Of a DNA stretch of 64,000 nucleotides, positions 38,086-47,464 are shown one piece after another. The DNA is from Thiomonas sp. X19 (GTDB lineage: Bacteria > Pseudomonadota > Gammaproteobacteria > Burkholderiales > Burkholderiaceae_C). The notes under the pieces were generated by a model, which saw nothing but the letters and a program-made list of their open reading frames with translations, did not search any database and was not told where the DNA came from. A program made the position numbers and the translations under genes. Position 1 is the stretch's first letter, and each line of letters begins with the position of its first letter. Where the stretch lies: NCBI RefSeq assembly GCF_900089495.1, contig NZ_LT605203.1, positions 935,431-999,430 on the forward strand. Direction: 5' to 3'.

Positions 38086-39453
38086 TCAGTGTTGATGCTG
38101 CATGGGCTTGCGCACCTGTAATGTGTCGGGAGTGGATCGGGGTTCGCTCGGGTCGGTGGCGGCTGAAGGAATATCGGTACTGACCGCATGCGCCTGCGTC
38201 CCCGGAGGCATCCGGTACCAGCCGGGGTCTTTGTAGCTGCCGGGCGCAAGGTTGTCGCGCACCTTGAGCACGCTGAACATGCCGCCCATCTCGACCGAGC
38301 CGTAAGGGCCGCGCCCCGTCATCATCGGCAGGGTGTTGTCCGGCAGGGGCATCTCCATCTCGGTCATTTCGGCCATGCCGTTCGAGCCCATCGGCATGTA
38401 GTCGGGAAGCAGCTTTTGCAGCTTGGGGGCGAGGTCGTCCTGCTGGACGCCGATCATGGTGGGCACGCTGTGGCCCATGGCGTTCATGGTGTGGTGCGAC
38501 TTGTGGCAGTGGAAGGCCCAGTCGCCGGGGTTGTCGGCGATGAATTCGATGGCGCGCATCTGGCCCACGGCGATGTCCACCGTCACCTCAGGCCAGCGCG
38601 CGCCCTTGGGCACCCAGCCGCCGTCGGTGCCGGCCACCTCGAAGGCATGGCCGTGCAGATGGATGGGGTGATTGGTCATGGTGAGGTTGCCCATGCGGAT
38701 GCGCACGCGGTCGCCGGTGCGCGCCACCAGCGGCGCGATGCCGGGGAAGGCGCGGCTGTTCCAGGTCCACAGATTGAAGTCCAGCATGGTGCTGATGCGC
38801 GGCACGCTGCTGCCGGGGTCGATGTCGTAGGCGTTGATGAGGAACACGTAGTCGCGGTCCACCGGCATGAAGCGCGGATTTTTCGGGTGGACGACGAGGA
38901 AACCCATCGCCCCCATCGCCATCTGCACCATCTCGTCGGCGTGCGGGTGGTACATGAAGGTGCCGGGGTGCTTGAGCACGAACTCGTAGACGAAGGTCTG
39001 GCCGGGCTTGATCTGCGGCTGGTTGAGTCCGCCGACGCCGTCCATGCCGTTGGGCAGCAGGATGCCGTGCCAGTGCACCGAGGTGTGTTCGGGCAGTCTG
39101 TTGGTGACGAAGATGCGCACGCGGTCACCCTCGACGGCCTCGATCGTCGGGCCGGGGCTGGAGCCGTTGTAGCCCCACAGCTTGGCCGTCATGCCGGGGG
39201 CGATTTCGCGCACCACCGGTTCGGTCACGAGGTGGAATTCCTTCACGCCGTTGTTCATGCGGAAGGGCAGGCTCCAGCCGTTGAGCGTGACGACCGGGTT
39301 GTAGGGGCGTCCGGCTTGCGGATGCCGGGGCGCTGCCGTGTCGGCGCTGGTCTGGCTGTAGGGCTCGGGCGCGGTCGCCAGGGCATTGCGGCTGGCAGCG
39401 CTCGCGGCGACGAGCGCTGCGGCGGCGCCGAGGAAGTTGCGTCGGGTATTCAT
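38086..39453 (-). CDS. Multicopper oxidase with Tat signal (CopA/CueO-like)
   Basis: A 455-residue periplasmic oxidase exported folded through the Tat pathway (NTRRNFLGAAAAL signal). All four copper-binding blocks are visible: HWHG near residue 124, YHPHAD near 168, HPIHLHGHAF near 270 and HCHKSHHTMNAMGH near 315. Together they form the type 1 and trinuclear sites. A Met-rich C-terminal part (MPMGSNGMAEMTEMEMPLPD) suits Cu(I) binding. It would oxidise Cu(I) to Cu(II), as in copper detoxification. It lies 26 bases downstream of the outer-membrane channel gene in the same operon. Confidence 0.92.
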   Translation of the reverse strand: MNTRRNFLGAAAALVAASAASRNALATAPEPYSQTSADTAAPRHPQAGRPYNPVVTLNGWSLPFRMNNGVKEFHLVTEPVVREIAPGMTAKLWGYNGSSPGPTIEAVEGDRVRIFVTNRLPEHTSVHWHGILLPNGMDGVGGLNQPQIKPGQTFVYEFVLKHPGTFMYHPHADEMVQMAMGAMGFLVVHPKNPRFMPVDRDYVFLINAYDIDPGSSVPRISTMLDFNLWTWNSRAFPGIAPLVARTGDRVRIRMGNLTMTNHPIHLHGHAFEVAGTDGGWVPKGARWPEVTVDIAVGQMRAIEFIADNPGDWAFHCHKSHHTMNAMGHSVPTMIGVQQDDLAPKLQKLLPDYMPMGSNGMAEMTEMEMPLPDNTLPMMTGRGPYGSVEMGGMFSVLKVRDNLAPGSYKDPGWYRMPPGTQAHAVSTDIPSAATDPSEPRSTPDTLQVRKPMQHQH

Positions 39454-39479
39454 GGTGGTTTCCTTGTGGGGTGCGCGGC

Positions 39480-40937
39480 TCAGTGGCCTGCGGCGGAAGG
39501 CGAGGCGGCGCTGGCGGACGGGTTGTCGAGCGCAGCGGACAGCCCCACGTCGACGCCGAGTTGCGCCGCCTGCCAGCCGGCATCGGCCAGCCAGTAATCG
39601 CGCTGCGCGGCTATGCCCCCGCGCACCGCCTGTGCCTGCGCTGCGGCGGCGGCGACGAGTTGGAACACGCCGATCAACATGCCGTTGTAGCGAAGCTGGT
39701 TTTCGTCGAGCACGGACTGCGCCAGCGGCACGATCTGCTGGCGGCTGATGTCCTGCTGCTGCCAGGCATGGCGCAGCGCGGCATCGGTCTCGCGCAATTG
39801 CGAGGCGGCGTTTTGCGCCGTGGCGATGGCACGGTTGCGCGCCGCCAGCGCACGGTCGGCGGCAGCGCTGCGGCGGGCATCACCCAGGTCGAACAGCGGC
39901 AGCGGCAGGATGAGGTCGAAACCGTTTTGCGGCGCGGCGTCGCTGTAGGTCTTGTGCACCCCGCCCAGTTCCACATGGTCGATCAGGCTGGTGTTGCGCA
40001 CCAGGCCCGCCGCCAATGCAGTGGCCGTGTAGTCGGCGCGAGCGAGCTGCACGTCCAGCCGGGTGTCGAGGGCGGTTTGCAGCGGCCTTGCGCTGGCGGC
40101 TGGAAGTTGCCGCGGCACCGCGGGCAGTTGCGCGGGCAAGGCAAGGCGTGCGGCTTGCTCGGGCGACAAGCCCAGCGCCCGCACCAGGGCCTCGCGGCTT
40201 TGGGTCGTGGCTAGCTCGGCGCGGTTGCTCTGCTGGCGGCTATCGGCAGCGAACAGCGCCTGCTGTGCGGCATCGAGCTTCGTGGAATTGCCCGCTTGCT
40301 GCATGCGTGCGGCCAGGGTGGCGGTGGCCTGCGCGGCGTCTTCCACATCGCGGTTGTAGGCGGCGCTTTGCTGCGCGGCAACCGCGCGCACCCAGGCCAT
40401 GCGCGCTTGCGCTGCGGTGCGCAGCACCTCGCTGGCAAGCGTGAGACGCAGTTGCTCCTGCCGCGCCGAGTCGATGCGCGAACGGCTCGGGAAGGTGAGC
40501 AGGTCGAGCAGGCCGATGCTCAGGCTGCGGGTGATTTCCACCCCGCCACCGCCAATCAGCAGGCGCTCGAAGCCGAACACCGGGTTGCTCAGCCTTGCGG
40601 ACTGGGTGGATGCGGCAGAGTCCGCCTGCGTCTGCGCGATCAGCGCCTGCAACGCCGGGCTGCCGAGCAGGGCGACGCGCACGGCGTCGTCGGCGGATAG
40701 CGGTTTGCCCAGCAGCGCGTCGATCCGGCGCTGGGCCTCGGCGTGCGCGTCGGCCGTGGTTTGCAACTCCACGGTCTGGCCGGTGTGCGGTTGGGCGATG
40801 GCGTTGGCCGCGCGCAGATTGTTCTGCGTTTGCAGCGGTGCGCACGCGGCGAGCAGCAAGGCGCCGAAGGGCAGCGTGGTTCGCGCCGTACGCGACAGCA
40901 CGGCGAACAAGGGAACGTGAAAGACGGGGTATTGCAT
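39480..40937 (-). CDS. Outer-membrane efflux channel (TolC/CzcC family)
   Basis: A 485-residue protein with a lipoprotein-like leader (LPFGALLLAACAPLQ) and the long coiled-coil repeats of outer-membrane efflux proteins, with Ala/Gln-rich helices through residues 110-440 (AAQARMAWVRAVAAQQSAAY, later DAALRHAWQQQDISRQQI). ATG 40937 (MQYPVFHVPLFAVL) fits. Such channels normally work with an RND or MFP pump, yet no inner-membrane pump or adaptor is encoded nearby. Here it stands between a Met/His-rich secreted protein and a multicopper oxidase, so a role in copper export or periplasmic copper handling is inferred. Confidence 0.87.
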   Translation of the reverse strand: MQYPVFHVPLFAVLSRTARTTLPFGALLLAACAPLQTQNNLRAANAIAQPHTGQTVELQTTADAHAEAQRRIDALLGKPLSADDAVRVALLGSPALQALIAQTQADSAASTQSARLSNPVFGFERLLIGGGGVEITRSLSIGLLDLLTFPSRSRIDSARQEQLRLTLASEVLRTAAQARMAWVRAVAAQQSAAYNRDVEDAAQATATLAARMQQAGNSTKLDAAQQALFAADSRQQSNRAELATTQSREALVRALGLSPEQAARLALPAQLPAVPRQLPAASARPLQTALDTRLDVQLARADYTATALAAGLVRNTSLIDHVELGGVHKTYSDAAPQNGFDLILPLPLFDLGDARRSAAADRALAARNRAIATAQNAASQLRETDAALRHAWQQQDISRQQIVPLAQSVLDENQLRYNGMLIGVFQLVAAAAAQAQAVRGGIAAQRDYWLADAGWQAAQLGVDVGLSAALDNPSASAASPSAAGH

Positions 40938-41098
40938 GAAAACCTCGCATTGCAGCGTGGCCGGCTTGGGCGCACGCGGCTGGGCCTGGATATGGTGCTG
41001 CGCTTGGCGGCACCGGGCTTGCATGTACTGTGCTGTGGGCTGGGGCAACCCCGGTGCACAAGGCTTCGGGTACGCCAAGCCGCGCGCCAGCGCGAGGT

Positions 41099-41503
41099 TT
41101 ACAGGCGAGGGGGACGCAGCAGCGCGCGGGCTTCGGCGCTGTGCCAGCCGCTGGAAGCTGCCATGGGGCAGAGCTGTTGCACCTGGCCAGGGTGGGGCGT
41201 GAAGGGGGCTGGCAGGCTGGCCGCGGCCATGCCGCAGACCACGCAGAGTTGGTGCGCGTGGTCGCTGCAACCGCGGTCGGCGTCGCTTGCGGGCGGCTGG
41301 CTGCCCATGTCTTGCGAGGCTGCCATCGCGGCGTGATCGTGCATGCCCATGTCCATGGCCATGTCGGCCATGCCCTGCGCTGGCGCCGACACCAGGGTCG
41401 GCGCCAGCGGCTCGCCGTCCGCGAGCATCACGGCTTGCGCCCAGCCGCGCAGTGGCAGCAGGGCGAGCATGATGATGAGCAGAACGCGAGACCAAGTCTT
41501 CAT
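41099..41503 (-). CDS. Met/His/Cys-rich secreted protein of the copper locus
   Basis: A 134-residue protein with a signal peptide (MKTWSRVLLIIMLALLPLRG ending WAQA). The mature part carries MADMAMDMGMHDHAAMAA and a cysteine group CSDHAHQLCVVCGM, the look of a DUF2946-type or copper-binding periplasmic protein. It is the first gene of the copper set, divergent from argB with about 140 bases between. Metal binding is inferred from composition and neighbours. Confidence 0.75.
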   Translation of the reverse strand: MKTWSRVLLIIMLALLPLRGWAQAVMLADGEPLAPTLVSAPAQGMADMAMDMGMHDHAAMAASQDMGSQPPASDADRGCSDHAHQLCVVCGMAAASLPAPFTPHPGQVQQLCPMAASSGWHSAEARALLRPPRL

Positions 41504-41516
41504 GCAACAAAGTTTA

Positions 41517-42554
<1,038 letters not shown>

Positions 42555-42555
<1 letters not shown>

Positions 42556-43340
42556 TGGTGATGGCCTCCAGGTCACCGCAAGCGGCGCCCGCCCCCCGAG
42601 GGGGTCGAGCAAGCTTGGGAGCGGCCCGGCGCCTGCTTGAGCGCCCGAAGGCCACCGCAAGCGGCGCTGCGCTGGCCTCCTGGAGCGGCGGCAAGGATTC
42701 GATGCTCGCCTTGCGCCAGGCGCGCGCGGCTGGGCTCGACGTGCGCTGGCTCCTGGCCATGCTCGACGAATCCGGCGAGCGCCTGCGCAGCCATGGCGTG
42801 CCTCTGGAGCTGATGCAGGCGCAGGCCGTGGCGCTCGGGCTGGAGCTGGTGGCGCCCAGCGCGAACTGGGACGACTATCAGGCCGTGTTCGCCGCCAAGC
42901 TGCGTGAACTGGCCGGTCGCGGCGCGCTGGCTGCGGTGTTTGGCGACATCGACCTGCAGCCGCACCGCGATTGGGAGGAGCAGGTCTGCGCCGCTGCCGG
43001 GCTGCGCGCCGAGCTGCCCCTGTGGGGCCGTCCGAGGTCGGAGCTGGCACGCGAGTTCATCGCCCTGGGCTACAGCGCCCGTGTGGTCTGCGTCGACAGC
43101 CGCCACCTGCCCGACAGTTTTTGCGGCCGATTGTTCGACACCGCATTCATCGACGCGCTGCCGCCGGGCGTGGATGCCTGCGGCGAGAACGGCGAGTTCC
43201 ACACCTTCGTGTTCGACGGGCCTGGATTTGCCCAGGCCGTGGCCCATGCGGTCGCCGCCGTCGAACCGCACTTCGCACCGGCGCGCTTTGGTGGCGGACG
43301 CTATGTTTTCGCCCGCCTGGAGTGCGCCGATGCGGCGTGA
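42555..43340 (+). CDS. PP-loop ATPase, diphthine-ammonia ligase-like (DUF71)
   Basis: Adenine nucleotide alpha-hydrolase fold protein of up to 261 residues. The PP-loop SWSGGKDSMLALRQARAAGL and, further on, NWDDYQAVFAAKL, VFGDIDLQPHRDWEE and GENGEFHTFVFDGP are the DUF71 hallmarks. Bacterial members have no settled substrate. The ATG at 42555 overlaps the argB stop, but the first about 40 residues are encoded by a low-complexity GC-rich stretch with a 15-base direct repeat (42574-42588 and 42653-42667). The true start may therefore be later, for example TTG 42615. It overlaps the next gene by 11 bases. Confidence 0.85.
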
Positions 43341-44046
43341 TGCCAGCCATGCACCGGCATGGTTGTTCGACATGGACAACACCCTGCACGATGCCTCGTG
43401 GCAGGTGTTCCCGCTGATGAACGCCGAGATGACCGCTTATATCCAGCGCCGCCTCGGCGTCGACCCGGCCGAGGCCGACCGCATTCGCAGTCATTTCTGG
43501 CAGCGCTATGGCGCCACGCTGCTGGGCTTGATGCACGAGCATGGCGTGAAGGCCGCGCATTTCCTGGCCGAGACCCATCGCTTCCCCGAGCTGCCCCGCA
43601 TGCTGCGCGCCGATCCCAGCCAGCGTGCGGCTCTTCGCCGTCTGCCGGGGCGCAAATGGGTGCTGACCAATGCGCCGCGCGACTATGCCCTGCGGGTGCT
43701 GCGCCAGCTCAAGCTGCTCAAGTTGTTCGAGGGCGTCATCAGCATCGAGGACATGCGCCAGTTCGGGCGCCTGCGTCCCAAGCCCGACGCCCGCATGCTG
43801 CGCCATGTGCTGCGGCGCCACCAGCTGCGCCCGGCGCAATGCGTGCTGGTGGAAGATACTTTGCAGCACCTCAAGTCCGCACGGCGCCTGGGCCTGCGCG
43901 GCGCATGGTTCACGCGCTACGACCACCGTGCGCTGCGCCGCCAGCCCCATGCGGCGGCCAAGCCGAGGGCACGCCATGGCCGCCCAGCCTATGTGCGTGC
44001 GAGAATCGGCTCACTATGGCGTCTGCGTTCCTTGATCTCGCGTTGA
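43330..44046 (+). CDS. HAD-family pyrimidine 5'-nucleotidase-like hydrolase
   Basis: A 238-residue protein. Motif I is LFDMDNTLHDASWQVF at residues 12-27, motif II VLTNAPRDYA near 115, and motif III/IV RPKPDARM and CVLVEDTLQHLKSARRLG near 160-190. The cap insertion IRSHFWQRYGATLLGLMHEH is typical of the Sdt1/YjjG-like pyrimidine nucleotidases. ATG 43330 lies within the end of the preceding gene. The stop lies 31 bases inside slmA, so these genes form one tightly overlapped operon. Confidence 0.88.
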   Translation: MRRDASHAPAWLFDMDNTLHDASWQVFPLMNAEMTAYIQRRLGVDPAEADRIRSHFWQRYGATLLGLMHEHGVKAAHFLAETHRFPELPRMLRADPSQRAALRRLPGRKWVLTNAPRDYALRVLRQLKLLKLFEGVISIEDMRQFGRLRPKPDARMLRHVLRRHQLRPAQCVLVEDTLQHLKSARRLGLRGAWFTRYDHRALRRQPHAAAKPRARHGRPAYVRARIGSLWRLRSLISR

Positions 44047-44660
44047 ATTCCGCTCCTGCGCTGGCGGCTTCGGCGCAGCCGCGCAAGCGCCCCAAGCCCG
44101 GCGAGCGGCGCGAGCAAATCCTCCAATGCCTCGCCGGCATGCTGGAGGAGCCGGGTACGGAGCGCATCACCACCGCCGCGCTGGCGCAGCGCCTGCAGGT
44201 TTCCGAAGCGGCGCTGTACCGCCATTTCGCCAGCAAGGCGCAAATGTTCGAGGCGCTGATCGAGTTCATCGAACGCAGCGTGTTCGGCCTGATCAACCAG
44301 ATCACGCAGCAGCAGGAATCCGGCGCCCAGCAGGCGGCTCGCATCGTCCAGGCCTTGCTGGGTTTCGCCGAGAAAAACGCCGGCCTCTGCCGCGTCATGG
44401 CCGGCGATGCGCTGGTTGGCGAACACGCGCGATTGCAACTGCGCATGAACCAGTTTTTCGAGCGTGTCGAAGCCGCCTTGCGGCAGAGCCTGAAGCTGGC
44501 GGTGGAGCAGGGAGGCTTGGCCTCAGGCTTCGACCCTGCGCAGCGCGCCCAGCTCTTGGCCATCTATGTCTGCGGCTGTCTGCTGCAGTTCACGCGCAAC
44601 GGCCCCGGCCGGCTGACTGCAGGCGGCGTCGAGCGCGCCATCGGCGTTCTGCTGGCGTGA
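44016..44660 (+). CDS. slmA: Nucleoid occlusion factor SlmA
   Basis: TetR-fold DNA-binding protein of 214 residues that blocks FtsZ ring assembly over the nucleoid. The N-terminal region contains RREQILQCLAGMLEEPGTER, then ITTAALAQRLQVSEAALYRH and FASKAQMFEALIEFIE, the SlmA-type helix-turn-helix. The FtsZ-interaction and dimer region follows (LLGFAEKNAGLCRVMAGDAL, then GEHARLQLRMNQFFERVEAAL). ATG 44016 is inside the end of the nucleotidase gene. Identification is by strong similarity of the whole length. Confidence 0.93.
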   Translation: MASAFLDLALNSAPALAASAQPRKRPKPGERREQILQCLAGMLEEPGTERITTAALAQRLQVSEAALYRHFASKAQMFEALIEFIERSVFGLINQITQQQESGAQQAARIVQALLGFAEKNAGLCRVMAGDALVGEHARLQLRMNQFFERVEAALRQSLKLAVEQGGLASGFDPAQRAQLLAIYVCGCLLQFTRNGPGRLTAGGVERAIGVLLA

Positions 44661-44776
44661 GGACTTGCGGCATGCTGCCGCATTCCTGACATCCTTTGCA
44701 CCGCATCGTGGCGTCAGCCGCCCGGTGCGCTGGCCCGTGCGCAGGCGGCCAAGCCCGGTTCGGGCGCAGGTTTGTG

Positions 44777-44820
44777 TTGACAAAACCAGCGGTTTCAGAA
44801 ATAGTACGATCGTTCGATTT
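44777..44820 (+). promoter_or_regulatory. Promoter and candidate operator of the fatty-acid operon
   Basis: TTGACA at 44777-44782 is a consensus -35 box. An AT-rich region with possible -10 (AATAGT) follows, and the palindrome ACGATCGT at 44806-44813 sits just before the TetR gene start at 44837. The palindrome overlaps the expected transcription start, so it is a plausible site for autoregulation. No other strong promoter is visible in this gap. Confidence 0.5.
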
Positions 44821-44836
44821 TTGAAGCCAAGCCGCC

Positions 44837-45565
44837 ATGCCCCGTAAACCTGCATCCGCCGTCAGATCCGCCCCAAGGCTTGCTGCCGCCACGCGGGTCG
44901 TCGCCCCAAGCTCTGGCGAGCCTGCCGAGTTGCCGGGCAAGGGCCGCCAGACCCGTCAGGCGATTCTCGATTGCGCGCTGCAAATGGCAGGGCGCATCGG
45001 CCTGGAAGGGCTGTCCATCGGCATGCTCGCAGACCGCATGGACATGAGCAAGTCCGGTGTATTCGCCCATTTCGGCTCGCGCGAAGAGCTGCAGATTTCC
45101 GTCATTCGCCGCTACCACAGCCTGTTCGAGGCCGAGGTGTTCTACCCTGCGCTGGAGCAGCCGCGCGGCCTTCCGCGACTGCATATGTTGTTCGACCGCT
45201 GGGTGCAGCAGGTCAGCCGCGAGGTGGAAACCGGCTGCATCTACATTTCCGGCGCCGTCGAGTTCGACGACCGGCCCGGCCCGGTACGCGACGCCCTGGT
45301 GCTGATGGTGCAGACCTGGCACGACGCCCTGTTGCGCGCGGTGCTGCAAGCCATCGAGGTCGGGCATCTGCAGGCCAAGACTCCGGCGCAGTTGCTGACG
45401 TTCGAACTGCACGGCCAAATCCTCGCACTGCACCACGATTCGCGGCTGTTGCGAGCGCACGGTTGCGTCGAACTGGCGCAGCAAGGCTACCAGCGGCTGA
45501 TCGGCCAATATGCCACCCCGACCGGTATGAAGCTGTTGCAAACCCTCTCCGGCGGCGGCGACTGA
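44837..45565 (+). CDS. TetR family regulator of beta-oxidation genes
   Basis: A 242-residue TetR-type repressor. The helix-turn-helix LEGLSIGMLADRMDMSKSGV followed by FAHFGSREEL is near residues 56-85, and the C-terminal ligand domain includes a TetR_C-type fold (FDRWVQQVSREVETGCIYIS). Basic/Ala-rich residues 1-35 form an unstructured leader. It heads the acyl-CoA dehydrogenase operon, 50 bases before the next gene, which suggests control by an acyl-CoA. Confidence 0.88.
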   Translation: MPRKPASAVRSAPRLAAATRVVAPSSGEPAELPGKGRQTRQAILDCALQMAGRIGLEGLSIGMLADRMDMSKSGVFAHFGSREELQISVIRRYHSLFEAEVFYPALEQPRGLPRLHMLFDRWVQQVSREVETGCIYISGAVEFDDRPGPVRDALVLMVQTWHDALLRAVLQAIEVGHLQAKTPAQLLTFELHGQILALHHDSRLLRAHGCVELAQQGYQRLIGQYATPTGMKLLQTLSGGGD

Positions 45566-45615
45566 AACGCCGCCATCCGCGCGCCCACAACCCATACCCA
45601 TTCCAGGAGACCACC

Positions 45616-47415
45616 ATGCCCCAATACACCCCACCGCTGCGCGACATGCAGTTCGTCATGCACGAAGTGCTCGATGTCGTGCCCGCGCTGCGCGAACTTC
45701 CCGCCCATGCCGATGTCGATGCCGACCTCATCAACCAGGTCTGCGAGGAAGCTGGCAAGTTCTGCGCCGAAGTGCTGTTTCCCATCAACCTGAGTGGCGA
45801 CAGCGAGGGCTGCCATTACGACCCAGCCACCCACGCCGTCACCACGCCCAAGGGCTACAAGGAGGCGTGGGCCCAGTATGTGGAAGCCGGCTGGCCGCTG
45901 CTGACCGCGGCGCCCGAATATGGCGGCCAGGGTCTGCCGCATCTGGTGGGCAGTGCCGTGCACGAAATGGAGAACGCCGCCAACCAGGCCTGGACCATGT
46001 ACCCCGGCCTGACGCAAGGCGTGGTGGAGTTGCTTTCCGCGCATGGCAGCAAGGCGCAGAAAGACCTGTACCTGCCCAAGCTCGCATCGGGCCAGTGGAC
46101 TGGCACCATGTGCCTCACCGAGCCGCATTGCGGCACCGATCTGGGCCTCATTCGCACCAAGGCCGAGCCGCAGGACGGCGGCAGCTACAAGCTCGCGGGG
46201 CAGAAGATTTTCATCTCCAGCGGCGAGCACGATCTGGCCGAGAACATCATCCACATGGTGCTGGCCAAGCTGCCCGGCGCGCCCGAAGGCAGCAAAGGCA
46301 TTTCGCTGTTCGTCGTGCCCAAATTCCTGCCCGATGCCAGCGGCAACAAGGGCCAGGGCAACGGCATTTTCTGCTCCGGCATCGAGCACAAGATGGGCAT
46401 TCACGGCAACTCCACCTGCCAGATCACGCTGGACGGCGCCACCGGCTGGCTGGTGGGCGAGCCCAACAAAGGCCTGGCGGCCATGTTCGTGATGATGAAC
46501 GGCGCGCGCCTGGGTGTGGGCATGCAGTCGCTGGGCCTGACCGAGGTGGCTTACCAGAACGCCCTGGCCTACGCGAAAGACCGCCTGCAGATGCGCTCGC
46601 TCACCGGCCCGAAAGCGCCGGAGCAGCCGGCCGATCCCATCATCGTTCACCCCGATGTGCGCCGCATGCTGCTCACGGCCCGCGCCTGGGCCGAGGGCGG
46701 GCGCTTCCTCGCCTACTGGGTGGCGCTGATGCTCGACCAGGCCCACCTGCACCCGGACGAGGACGTGCGCAAGGATGCCGACGACCTGGTCGCGCTGCTG
46801 ACGCCCATCGTCAAGGCCTTCATCACCGACAACGGTTTTGCCGCCACCAACGAGTGCATGCAGGTGTTCGGCGGCCATGGCTACATCCACGAATGGGGGA
46901 TGGAGCAATATGTGCGCGACGCCCGCATCAACATGATTTACGAAGGTACCAACACCATTCAGGCGCTCGACCTGATTGGCCGCAAGGTGCTGATGGACAA
47001 CGGCGCCAAGCTCAAGAAGTTCGGCAAGATCGTCGCCGCTTTTGTCGAGGCCGAAGGCGTGAGCGAGGCGATGCAGGAGTTCGTCAACCCCCTGGCCGAC
47101 CTGGGCGACAAGGTGCAGAAGCTCGCCATGGAACTGGCGATGAAGTCGATGCAGAACCGCGAGGAAGTGGGCGCTGCCGCCGTGCCCTATCTGCGCGTGG
47201 TCGGGCATCTGGTGTTCGCCTACGGTTTCGCCCGCATGGCGAAGGCCGCGCAAGACAAACTGGCGCAGGGCGCAGCAGACCAGATCTTCTACCAGGCCAA
47301 GCTGCAGACCGCGCGGTTCTACTTCGCCAGGCTTTACCCAGAATCGGCCGCCGCCATCCGCATGGCGCGCAGCGGCGCCAAAGCCTTGATGGATACCGAG
47401 GCGGTGTTCGCCTGA
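45616..47415 (+). CDS. Acyl-CoA dehydrogenase (FadE-like, with C-terminal extension)
   Basis: FAD-dependent dehydrogenase of 599 residues, the long class with an extra C-terminal helical domain. Conserved parts are MCLTEPHCGTDLGLIRTKAE near residues 165-185 (FAD contact), KIFISSGEHDLAENIIHMVL near 198-218 and MQVFGGHGYIHEWGMEQYVR near 415-435. The catalytic Glu is in MIYEGTNTIQALDL near 443. It catalyses the first step of beta-oxidation. It is followed by the hydroxyacyl-CoA dehydrogenase, thioesterase, thiolase and hydratase genes in one direction. Confidence 0.94.
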   Translation: MPQYTPPLRDMQFVMHEVLDVVPALRELPAHADVDADLINQVCEEAGKFCAEVLFPINLSGDSEGCHYDPATHAVTTPKGYKEAWAQYVEAGWPLLTAAPEYGGQGLPHLVGSAVHEMENAANQAWTMYPGLTQGVVELLSAHGSKAQKDLYLPKLASGQWTGTMCLTEPHCGTDLGLIRTKAEPQDGGSYKLAGQKIFISSGEHDLAENIIHMVLAKLPGAPEGSKGISLFVVPKFLPDASGNKGQGNGIFCSGIEHKMGIHGNSTCQITLDGATGWLVGEPNKGLAAMFVMMNGARLGVGMQSLGLTEVAYQNALAYAKDRLQMRSLTGPKAPEQPADPIIVHPDVRRMLLTARAWAEGGRFLAYWVALMLDQAHLHPDEDVRKDADDLVALLTPIVKAFITDNGFAATNECMQVFGGHGYIHEWGMEQYVRDARINMIYEGTNTIQALDLIGRKVLMDNGAKLKKFGKIVAAFVEAEGVSEAMQEFVNPLADLGDKVQKLAMELAMKSMQNREEVGAAAVPYLRVVGHLVFAYGFARMAKAAQDKLAQGAADQIFYQAKLQTARFYFARLYPESAAAIRMARSGAKALMDTEAVFA

Positions 47416-47464
47416 ACCTTGCCTCGCATCCAGCGACTCCATATACCCAAACCAAGGACCCGAC

